Below, piece after piece: positions 53,244 through 59,710 of a DNA stretch of 64,000 bases (position 1 is the stretch's first letter; every line of letters begins with the position of its first letter). Under the pieces are notes generated by a model, which was given only the letters and a program-made list of their open reading frames with translations, did not search any database and was not told the origin of the DNA. The stretch comes from Algoriphagus vanfongensis DSM 17529 (GTDB taxonomy: Bacteria; Bacteroidota; Bacteroidia; Cytophagales; Cyclobacteriaceae). A program made the position numbers and the translations under genes. The stretch spans positions 124,001 through 188,000 of the forward strand of contig NZ_KE386906.1 of assembly GCF_000429465.1 (NCBI RefSeq). The letters are read 5' to 3'.

Positions 53244-54401
53244 ATGCTCGTGTCGAGTGCCAAGGGACAGCTGTTTCAGAATATTTTGCTTCGCCTGGAC
53301 CCACAGCGCATTCTCAATGCCATGGATAGCACGGATAGCTGGAAGTTTTGGAAGCTGAATAAGGATACGGATCAGGCCAAAAACATAGAAAACCTGAAGG
53401 ATACCATCCATCGGGATTTTCAGGTTTCTTTTCTTCCTTTTCTGGGAACGAATAGAAAACTCAGCGGCAATGTGGTCAATGACTATTCTCTAAACATATT
53501 GGGAGGATACTCTGCCGGTACGGAAAAAGCAGAATTGGGTGGCTTGTTTAACCTGAATAGGGGAAATGTCGGGAAGTTTCAGGCGGCTGGTTTGTTCAAT
53601 TTCAATGGAGGAGGTATTCAGGGAGTTCAATTGGCGGGATTACTGAATATGAACTTAAGAGAAAGCAAAGGGCTACAAACCGCAGGCTTGGTCAATTTCA
53701 ACCTCAGAGATGTAGATGGAGTGCAGCTATCGACGATCCTCAATAGTACGGGAGGAAATCTCCATGGGCTTCAGGCTTCCGTCTTAGCCAACTATACCCA
53801 TCGGGATGTAGAAGGGACACAATTGGCGCTGCTTTTTAATGGGGCGAGAAAGGTGAAGGGCTCCCAAATCGCCCTGTTTAATTATTCAGACAGCATTCAG
53901 GGCATCCCTTTTGGACTGATCAGTATAGTGAAAAAAGGCTATCACAAAATCGAACTAAGTGCGGATGAAGTCATGCCGCTAAATGTATCCCTGAGGACTG
54001 GCACACGATCCTTTTATAATATTCTATTGGGAGGGATTCGACCTGATGATACCAATGTGAATACCTACACCTTTGGCTATGGAATCGGTTCATCGCCGAG
54101 GTTGGGCAAAAAAACGTACCTCAATGTAGAATTGAGTTCTCAGCAATTGACTCGGGGAAACCTGGCCGCTATTAATTTGATTACTCGCTTTTATCTGGGT
54201 TTTGAATACCAAATCACCCGCTATGTCGGCGTATTTGCCGGACCAAGTATCAATTGGCGACTATATGATGAAAGCTATGATTTCCATCCCGAGACATTCA
54301 CCTATACCAGTCCCAAGCTTCTTTCCGAGCATAGCTTCGCTGCCAACAATCTGGCCGATCAGTTTTGGATAGGTGGACGATTTGGTGTTCGGTTTTTTTA
54401 A
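53244..54401 (+). CDS. Surface-repeat (LA_2272-like) C-terminal part of the interrupted gene
   Basis: In the same frame as the STN part, directly after its TAA; the first ATG is 53244, giving 385 residues with no signal peptide. The body is a run of ~15-20-residue repeats of the type (G/V)(V/L)Q.AGL.N.(N)...(V)(K/E)G, from about 100 to 250, and then a beta region ending QFWIGGRFGVRFF, as in LA_2272-like surface-repeat proteins. It is a paralogue of the gene at 58495, sharing for example LGGYSAG, GLFNLNRGNV and SGNVVND. Alone it has no export signal, so it is probably non-functional unless the stop is read through. Confidence 0.72.
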   Translation: MLVSSAKGQLFQNILLRLDPQRILNAMDSTDSWKFWKLNKDTDQAKNIENLKDTIHRDFQVSFLPFLGTNRKLSGNVVNDYSLNILGGYSAGTEKAELGGLFNLNRGNVGKFQAAGLFNFNGGGIQGVQLAGLLNMNLRESKGLQTAGLVNFNLRDVDGVQLSTILNSTGGNLHGLQASVLANYTHRDVEGTQLALLFNGARKVKGSQIALFNYSDSIQGIPFGLISIVKKGYHKIELSADEVMPLNVSLRTGTRSFYNILLGGIRPDDTNVNTYTFGYGIGSSPRLGKKTYLNVELSSQQLTRGNLAAINLITRFYLGFEYQITRYVGVFAGPSINWRLYDESYDFHPETFTYTSPKLLSEHSFAANNLADQFWIGGRFGVRFF

Positions 54402-54447
54402 TAACTTAACGCTATAATTCCACCTTGGAAAGGGGGTTGGAGCTTGT

Positions 54448-54465
54448 CCCGAAGAATTTCGGGAG
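54448..54465. repeat. Extragenic hairpin (TCCCGAA-GAAT-TTCGGGA)
   Basis: A perfect 7-base inverted repeat with 4-base loop, 47 bases after the surface-repeat stop and 46 bases before the DUF4256 gene. No T run follows. It may be a genome-wide extragenic repeat; only one copy is visible here. Confidence 0.5.
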
Positions 54466-54510
54466 GGATTGAAAAGCTAAGAAAGTATCAACTAAACCAT
54501 AGTACCAAAA

Positions 54511-55062
54511 ATGAACCTCTCCACCCAAGACCAGCAGATCTTAATGGACTTAATCAAAACCCGTTTTGAAAAGAACCAAAGCCTGTATCCAAAGCTAGAC
54601 TGGAAGCAGGTTCAGGAAAGACTTGCCTCCCAACCCGAAAAACTAGCCTCCCTCTACCAAATGGAAGAAACAGGTGGTGAACCTGCACTGATGGGAGTGG
54701 ATTCTGAAACAGGAGAGTTCCTATTTTTTGACTGCTCGGCAGAGAGTCCATCGGGGAGAAGAAGTGTCTGCTACGATAGAGAAGCTTGGGAAGCCCGCAA
54801 GAAATTCAAGCCTGAAACCTCAGCTATGGAACTAGCCGAGAAAATGGGAATAGAGGTCCTCAATGAGGAGCAGTATCGTTTTCTACAGACTCTGGGCAAA
54901 TACGATCTCAAAACCTCCTCTTGGATCAGCACACCAGCCAAAATCCGAAAACTAGGCGGAGCACTTTTCTGCGATCGACGATATGATCAGGTCTTCACTT
55001 ATCACAATGGAGCGGATTCCTACTATGCCGCTAGGGGATTTAGAGGAGTTGTGAGGGTTTGA
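54511..55062 (+). CDS. DUF4256-family protein
   Basis: A 183-residue cytosolic protein with the DUF4256 signature throughout: LIKTRFEKNQSLYPKLDWKQ, METGGEP-like MEETGGEPALMGVD, FFDCSAESPSGRRSVCYDRE, MGIEVLNEEQYRFLQTLGKY, LGGALFCDRRYDQVFTYHNG, and SYYAARGFRG near the end. Length matches the family. The function is not known. It is not part of the sigma/FecR operon by any evident logic: it opens the accessory island and is followed by group II intron remains. GC is near the average of the flanks, unlike the AT-rich genes beyond the intron. Confidence 0.9.
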   Translation: MNLSTQDQQILMDLIKTRFEKNQSLYPKLDWKQVQERLASQPEKLASLYQMEETGGEPALMGVDSETGEFLFFDCSAESPSGRRSVCYDREAWEARKKFKPETSAMELAEKMGIEVLNEEQYRFLQTLGKYDLKTSSWISTPAKIRKLGGALFCDRRYDQVFTYHNGADSYYAARGFRGVVRV

Positions 55063-55228
55063 AATTTTGAAAAACGATTGGAGAAGTACGAAGTACGATT
55101 CATGGAAATTGTAAAGGTTTTTATTTCAACATTCAAAATCTGTCAAAATATTTAACTCTTTTAACTAGGAAGAAAAGGTTGTCTAAGTATGCTGGACTAT
55201 TATTCTAAATCAAAACCTGAGAATCAAT

Positions 55229-55330
55229 GGACCGCTGTATACGAGACCCGTACGTACGGTGGTGTGAGAGGCGCACCCCGATGCATCGTGGCGGGCTGTG
55301 GGCTTATAGCTCACGGCCGTCTACTCGATT
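55229..55330 (+). mobile_element. 3' tail (domains V-VI) of a group II intron without its reverse transcriptase
   Basis: Bases 55229-55263 fold as domain V: GGACCGCTGTATACG, a small loop, and CGTACGTACGGTGGT with a 2-base CG bulge. The following GTGAGAGG, a domain VI-like hairpin (about 55293-55317, GGGCTGTGGGC with GCTCACGGCC) and the end CTACTCGATT match the 3' ends of Bacteroidota group II introns as I remember them. No RT/maturase reading frame precedes it; upstream bases 55063-55228 lack any RT-like ORF and lead directly into the DUF4256 gene. It is therefore a 5'-deleted intron relic. Confidence 0.7.
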
Positions 55331-55342
55331 AGGCATAGTGCT

Positions 55343-55867
55343 TCATTCAACTGTCTTGTTTAAAAGTATATAAATTCTATTAATTGCCATAATTAAGGTC
55401 AAAAGAAAAAGTGTCAATAGAAAATAGTTTATTCCGATTATAGTTTTCTCAATAACCCATTTGTAATGCCAATTTGGAATATACACAGTACTTGACAAAA
55501 GTGTTAATATTAAGAAAATTGACAGAACTATACAAAACGAAATATTAACATGAATTTCCTTCACAAATTTTTGTTTTAGTTCATTGCTTTCATTGTCAGC
55601 GTCCTTTTTAATATTGTCAATTTGACTATAAATAATTGCTAATAGATTAAATAAAAAGCCGCCAAAAATTGCTATAGCGGCAATTAAGTTTCCTAACTGC
55701 CCTTTAAAATCGAATCCATTATATGTTAAAGTAATCGATATTAGAATGGGAAATGCCAAAAAAAGAATTGCATCCTTCCAATTGATATATTTTGATCGTT
55801 GATTAAGGCTTTTCAAAGTGCCAAAATGGTCAAAAATAATCTTCAATATGTTAATTCTTTCAAGCAT
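55343..55867 (-). CDS. Membrane protein of a two-gene cassette, unknown function
   Basis: A 174-residue protein with about four hydrophobic segments (near residues 34-50, 60-80, 110-130 and 140-165), separated by a charged cytosolic loop (KKDADNESNELKQKFVKEIH). AT-rich codons set it apart from the neighbouring operons. Its start overlaps the stop of the upstream gene (TAATG), so it is translated together with the 315-residue partner. I do not recognise the family. The pairing of a soluble protein with a small multispanning protein in a variable cassette region is typical of phage-defence or toxin modules with a membrane effector; that is inference. Confidence 0.62.
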   Translation of the reverse strand: MLERINILKIIFDHFGTLKSLNQRSKYINWKDAILFLAFPILISITLTYNGFDFKGQLGNLIAAIAIFGGFLFNLLAIIYSQIDNIKKDADNESNELKQKFVKEIHVNISFCIVLSIFLILTLLSSTVYIPNWHYKWVIEKTIIGINYFLLTLFLLTLIMAINRIYILLNKTVE

Positions 55868-56814
55868 TATTGCCTTACTCTTAGTTCAATAATATCTTCT
55901 ATGAGTTCTTCACTTTGGTCGATTAAGGATTGAAGAATTGGATTTCCTTGTTCATCAAAATCAATTTGACTGGTTACATCTACATCTGGTTGAATCCTGT
56001 TTTTATGTGCTACATAGAATGTTTTTCTTTTTCCATTCAACTCCAATTCAAATTCAATTTCATCAAATTCTTCATCTATACCATCAATCTCAATTCTTTC
56101 ATTTTCTGGATTTGTAAACAGGTTATCTACAAAATTCTTAAAGTTTTGAGGTAAACTTGAATTAGATAACATAGAGGTTTTAAGAGTTCCTGGTATTTCT
56201 TCTGGATTTCCACCATTTCTGTAGTATTCTTCAATCGAATTCGGTATCCTACGTTTAATAAACTCAACCTTTTTTAAATTTCCATTATCCATCATTCTTC
56301 TGTATACACTGCCATGAAGAATGTTATTCACTAAAACCTTATAAACTTGAAATCCTTCAGCTCTTACGAATTGATTTATTGTCCGTTTAAAAACGGTTTT
56401 TATACCAAATTTTGCCTTTCGTTGTAGAATTAACGCTCCTGAATTTCTGTTTGTTGGTATTTTCAAGTAAAAGAAAATATTCCTAAAGGCAGCATGATTC
56501 TGCTGAACATCTAAAATATTTTCTCTCGATTCCACATCTCTTATTTGATATTGTTCCCCACTTACTCCAGAAGAGAAATATCCGTAAATTCTTCTGCTGG
56601 CTATATCAACTGTCGGGGGAGCATCTAAAGTCAAATGTAATGATGTCGTATCACGAGCGTCAGATGTATCAATAATGTTTTCAAATATAGAATTCAAATA
56701 ATTTTCAAAAACTTGAAAAAAATCATCTGTTCCATTAAACCTGCTCAGTATTTGATCATTGTTATTGTTGTCCTGAACCTTAATTATGTATGTTGATAGT
56801 AATATTTTGTCCAT
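55867..56814 (-). CDS. Soluble protein of the two-gene cassette, unknown function
   Basis: A 315-residue soluble protein. The sequence has an N-terminal alpha/beta part (MDKILLSTYIIKVQDNNNND, FENYLNSIF), a beta-rich centre (SRRIYGYFSSGVSGEQYQI, SGALILQRKAKFGIKTVFKR) and an acidic C-terminus with DEEFDEIEFELELNGKRKTF. No catalytic motif can be assigned with confidence. AT-rich, on the minus strand, with a 1-base stop/start overlap with the membrane protein that follows. It would be the sensor or regulator in a two-component defence-like module if the pair is one; the alternative is an unrelated cargo gene of an integron-like cassette. Confidence 0.6.
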   Translation of the reverse strand: MDKILLSTYIIKVQDNNNNDQILSRFNGTDDFFQVFENYLNSIFENIIDTSDARDTTSLHLTLDAPPTVDIASRRIYGYFSSGVSGEQYQIRDVESRENILDVQQNHAAFRNIFFYLKIPTNRNSGALILQRKAKFGIKTVFKRTINQFVRAEGFQVYKVLVNNILHGSVYRRMMDNGNLKKVEFIKRRIPNSIEEYYRNGGNPEEIPGTLKTSMLSNSSLPQNFKNFVDNLFTNPENERIEIDGIDEEFDEIEFELELNGKRKTFYVAHKNRIQPDVDVTSQIDFDEQGNPILQSLIDQSEELIEDIIELRVRQ

Positions 56815-56828
56815 ATTTTTAGTATTAT

Positions 56829-56940
56829 GCTTAACGACCAGCTATGATAAGTGGGGATTAGAAAGCACTAACCTCTCGTCTCGCACATAGCCACGCCTTG
56901 ATTTAAATTTAAAACTTGTGGCGGACTTTCCAATCCCCAC
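56829..56940 (-). repeat. attC-like imperfect palindrome between cassettes
   Basis: GTGGGGATTAGAAAG (56851-56865) pairs with CTTTCCAATCCCCAC (56926-56940), 14 of 15 base pairs plus a wobble, and encloses a second, weaker palindrome (GCCAC...GTGGC). On the minus strand the structure ends in GTTAAGC (56835-56829), which fits the integron GTTRRRY core. No second core box is evident and no integrase gene is present. It separates the GESHY-motif gene from the two-gene cassette. Confidence 0.5.
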
Positions 56941-57014
56941 AAAACTGTCCTGACTGATGAACCCCCATTCATTCATAGCATTTGGTACCTGCTGTGTTTC
57001 TCCGTTCATAATGT

Positions 57015-57701
57015 TTACGTTTGGAGTTGTTCGCTGAACCAAGAGAGTTCGTGAGGCATTTTCTTCTGGAGATATTCGTTCCACTTTGCCCAACTGAATA
57101 TCTGGCTGGTATGCCGTATGAAAATTAACTGTGTTTCTGTTCCTTCGGAATGTCTAACTGTTGCTGTCTTAGCATATGCGTTACTAATGTAATCTTCCCA
57201 TTTTACGCCTTCAGTCGAGTATTCGGTTTCTTGGAGTGCGTTAGCCAATAAATTTGCAGCACTTGTTCCGATAAACAGGCAAGTTTTGGGTTTAAGCAAT
57301 TTCATAATCTCCAAAAATGGGAACCAACCACTGTAAAAGTCCTCGTAACTTGGTCGTCCCTTATTTGTTTCCATAGGTCTTTGGATGAAGTTGTAGAAGG
57401 AAACCAAATTCCAAAAAGTTGATGAATCAAAATCATCATTTCGAAAGAGTGCCCGATGAAGATTTGGGAAGATTTTTGTTCCGTAGTACCAACGTTCAAT
57501 TGCAAGTTCTTCAATCACTTCTCTTGTAAAAGTTGGAGAATTATGTATTTCAATTGACTCAGGGGTGTTGTCATGATAGTGGCTTTCTCCAACAATTAGA
57601 AGTTTGTTTTGAGTGTCCAGTGAATCAAATTGGCTACCAACCCAAGGTAGCCATTTTAAGCCTTTAATTTCCAAAAATCGAGAATCGGTAGTTCTGTCCA
57701 T
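57015..57701 (-). CDS. GESHY-motif protein, possible uracil-DNA-glycosylase-like fold
   Basis: A 228-residue soluble protein. After a short N-terminus it reads LLIVGESHYHDNTPES (about 34-49), then FWNLVSFYNFIQRPM, SYEDFYSGWFPFLEIMKLLK and CLFIGTSAANLLANAL (about 142-157), LIFIRHTSQIFSW near the end. The glycine-Glu start strand, the F.GTSA strand and the I.HTS region match the order of motifs in uracil-DNA-glycosylase-superfamily folds, but the UDG catalytic residues cannot be assigned. It is moderately AT-rich, in the cassette region, immediately after the frameshifted zinc-ribbon gene (ATG 57701 directly follows that gene's TAA). Function unknown. Confidence 0.62.
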   Translation of the reverse strand: MDRTTDSRFLEIKGLKWLPWVGSQFDSLDTQNKLLIVGESHYHDNTPESIEIHNSPTFTREVIEELAIERWYYGTKIFPNLHRALFRNDDFDSSTFWNLVSFYNFIQRPMETNKGRPSYEDFYSGWFPFLEIMKLLKPKTCLFIGTSAANLLANALQETEYSTEGVKWEDYISNAYAKTATVRHSEGTETQLIFIRHTSQIFSWAKWNEYLQKKMPHELSWFSEQLQT

Positions 57702-57702
57702 G

Positions 57703-57928
57703 TTACATCTTAGACCATGAATGCATGCTTCCTGATGGACAATTAAATGAGGAAGGCGTATTTTTTGATTTAACTAAAGTCCCACATTTTTTGCATTGGT
57801 AATTGTTAGGCCCAACTTCTCCCAAGTCTGTCCATGAATGCATTCCCCCTCCGGGGCAATTGAAACTACTTGGAGTTTTGTCGCTTGTGATGTGAGTCTT
57901 ACATTTTTTGCATTGATAATTTTTTCAT
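57703..57928 (-). pseudogene. Small tandem zinc-ribbon protein, frameshifted at its start
   Basis: Reading the minus strand gives two near-identical ~34-residue repeats, NYQCKKC(K/G)T....S..TPSSFNCP.G.MHSW. Each has Cys-x2-Cys, a later Cys and a His suited to zinc binding. The frame ends at TAA 57703-57705. The ATG at 57926-57928 is out of frame by one base: deleting one A of its AAAAAA run would give MKNYQCKKC... and a 74-residue protein. As it stands only an internal ATG (57843) with 46 residues can start. Either a homopolymer indel, phase variation or a sequencing error. Confidence 0.6.
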
Positions 57929-58004
57929 TTCGTAGTGAATTTAGGTTTTACTTATTTGTTGACATCTGGATTTTCCGCTCCTACTCATAGCAGGTAACGA
58001 ATCG

Positions 58005-58033
58005 ATATACCCAACCAATTGGGTATATTTTTC
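58005..58033 (+). terminator. Hairpin with T-tract, terminator-like
   Basis: ATATACCCAA (58005-58014) pairs with TTGGGTATAT (58019-58028) around CCAA, with T's after it on the plus strand. No plus-strand gene lies upstream within 2.9 kb (the last one is DUF4256), so it may be the old terminator of that transcript, displaced by the insertion of the minus-strand cassettes. Confidence 0.5.
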
Positions 58034-58208
58034 ATATATCCTCAATCGAAAACCCTTTCAATTGATCAAATTTGAGGTTTATCCGATTGTTACCGTTTGG
58101 TGTCTGATATTTATAAAATCTGATAATTTTCATTTCTTCCCTAAAAAATCCCTGTTCGGCCTCAGAAAAAATCTCTTGGCTAAGAAAGGTACATAATCGA
58201 TAGGAGAC

Positions 58209-58228
58209 AATACCCTGTACAGGGTATT
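58209..58228. promoter_or_regulatory. Perfect 20-base palindrome with following T-run
   Basis: The 20 bases are self-complementary (core ACCCTGTACAGGGT) and TTTT follows on the plus strand. It could be an operator for a dimeric regulator or a terminator hairpin with a minimal loop. Confidence 0.5.
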
Positions 58229-58494
58229 TTTTGATGAATTCGGATTTTTTTGCTTATCGATCTCTGATCTTCTTGACTCCTTATTCTTCCGTATCCTGTC
58301 TGTCCGCTGTGACGGGTCTTCGCTCTTCCGTCCCCTTTATCCAATCTCTCAATCTCGAATTCTCGTAAATTCACAACCTTCCCACCTTCCCACCTTTCAA
58401 CTTTTCAACCTTCCCACTCCCAAAAATTTTCCAATTCCTCCCATAGGGGTAAAGCGCGACTTGTCTGTCCTAAAGATGAAACGAAACCAATACG

Positions 58495-59676
58495 ATGAAT
58501 ACGATCCAAAAATTCGCACTGCTTTTCCTCTTTTTGATCAGTCAGCCTATTCTGGCGCAGGTTCAATCCGCTGAGGAAGAAGTGATTCAGAAAAAGCATT
58601 TTCAATTTCAGCCTTTCACCAAACCTGGAGCAGATACAAGCTATGTGCCCTTTCAGATTTCACTGGTTCCTTTTGTAGGTACCAATGGAAGCAATTCCGG
58701 GAATGTCGTAAATGGAACTTCCATCAATGTACTGGGAGGTTTTTCTGCAGGAAACAGAGCTTTTGAAGCAGCTGGACTTTTCAATCTGAACCGTGGAAAT
58801 GTGACCGGGGTACAAGTGGCTGGTTTGTTTAATCAGGTGAGAGGTACCGTGGATGGGGTTCAGATGGCAGGTCTTTTCAATTCCAACCTCGATTCGGTAC
58901 AAGGGGTGCAGCTAGCCGGTTTGACCAACTTTACCACCGGAAAAGTAGATGGAGTACAAATCTCCGGTTTGGCGAACTTCACTCCCAAATCGGTGAAAGG
59001 TGTCCAAATTGCAGGTTTGCTGAATTTCTCGGCCAAAGATCTGGAAGGTTCACAGATCTCAGGTGGCTTGAATTTCACTGCCAAAAATGTGAAAGGTTCC
59101 CAAGTAGGTTTGGCTAATTTCGGAGGGAAAGTAGAAGGCTTCCAACTGGGTTTGTTCAACTATGCAGACTCCATGAGCGGGGTGCCGGTAGGATTGATTA
59201 CCTATGTGCGCTCGGGATATCATACTTTGGAATTCAGTGCCAATGAGGTGCTGCCGCTTAATCTTGCCTTTCGCAGTGGCAAGAGAGAGTTTTACAATAT
59301 GTTGTTCGTCGGGTTCAGACCGGAGATCCAGCGGGATGTAGTGTGGTCCTTTGGCTATGGAGTAGGTACTTCTCCCAAGTTGACAGATTGGCTCTATCTG
59401 AATATAGAGGCGAGTTCTGAGCAGCTCAACCAGGGCAATGTCATGGCACTAAATCTAATCAATCGCTTCTATGTAGGAGCGGAGTTTCAAGTAGCCAAAA
59501 AGCTTGCGATTTTCGGTGGTCCCACTGCCAACTTGAGGGTTTACGATGATACCTATGAGTTTCATCCCGAACTCTTCCAATATACTTCTCCACAAATCCG
59601 AAATCAGCGCTACTATCCTGACCGAGTTGCGAGTCAATTTTGGTGGGGATTCCGTGCAGGACTTCGATTCTTCTAA
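58495..59676 (+). CDS. LA_2272-like surface-repeat protein
   Basis: A 393-residue exported protein (signal MNTIQKF...SQPILAQ). Residues about 60-260 carry eight to ten repeats of the pattern (V.G)VQ(V/I/M)(A/S)GL.N, each ~17 residues, e.g. GVQVAGLFNQVRG, GVQLAGLTNFTTG, GSQVGLANFGG. The C-terminal 110 residues are beta-rich and end in QFWWGFRAGLRFF, as in outer-membrane-associated proteins. It is the intact paralogue of the interrupted gene at 53244, and lies 34 bases before the TonB receptor, so the receptor and this protein are probably expressed together under the FecI/FecR pair. Confidence 0.85.
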   Translation: MNTIQKFALLFLFLISQPILAQVQSAEEEVIQKKHFQFQPFTKPGADTSYVPFQISLVPFVGTNGSNSGNVVNGTSINVLGGFSAGNRAFEAAGLFNLNRGNVTGVQVAGLFNQVRGTVDGVQMAGLFNSNLDSVQGVQLAGLTNFTTGKVDGVQISGLANFTPKSVKGVQIAGLLNFSAKDLEGSQISGGLNFTAKNVKGSQVGLANFGGKVEGFQLGLFNYADSMSGVPVGLITYVRSGYHTLEFSANEVLPLNLAFRSGKREFYNMLFVGFRPEIQRDVVWSFGYGVGTSPKLTDWLYLNIEASSEQLNQGNVMALNLINRFYVGAEFQVAKKLAIFGGPTANLRVYDDTYEFHPELFQYTSPQIRNQRYYPDRVASQFWWGFRAGLRFF

Positions 59677-59710
59677 TTCTCCTTCTTTTCTTATCTAATC
59701 AATTTTCGCT

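Larger units (their letters stand above)
57929..58494. other. 566-base gap closing the accessory island
   Basis: No convincing gene. It contains two hairpins (58005-58028 and 58209-58228) and then a pyrimidine-rich stretch (about 58260-58440, many TTCCC/ACCTT blocks) before the surface-repeat gene. The short frame on the minus strand at 58180-58374 has no support. Confidence 0.4.

Noticed and set aside
55063..55228. Reverse transcriptase remnant before the intron tail
   Set aside because: I looked for maturase or YADD-like RT sequence in all frames of this stretch and found none.
56842..57093. 83-residue minus-strand frame overlapping the end of the GESHY gene
   Set aside because: It runs through the attC-like palindrome and gives a sequence without domain character; the palindrome explains the region better.
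58180..58374. 64-residue minus-strand frame in the gap before the surface-repeat gene
   Set aside because: Composition is skewed (Arg/Gly/Ser) and it contains the 20-base palindrome; no evidence for a gene.
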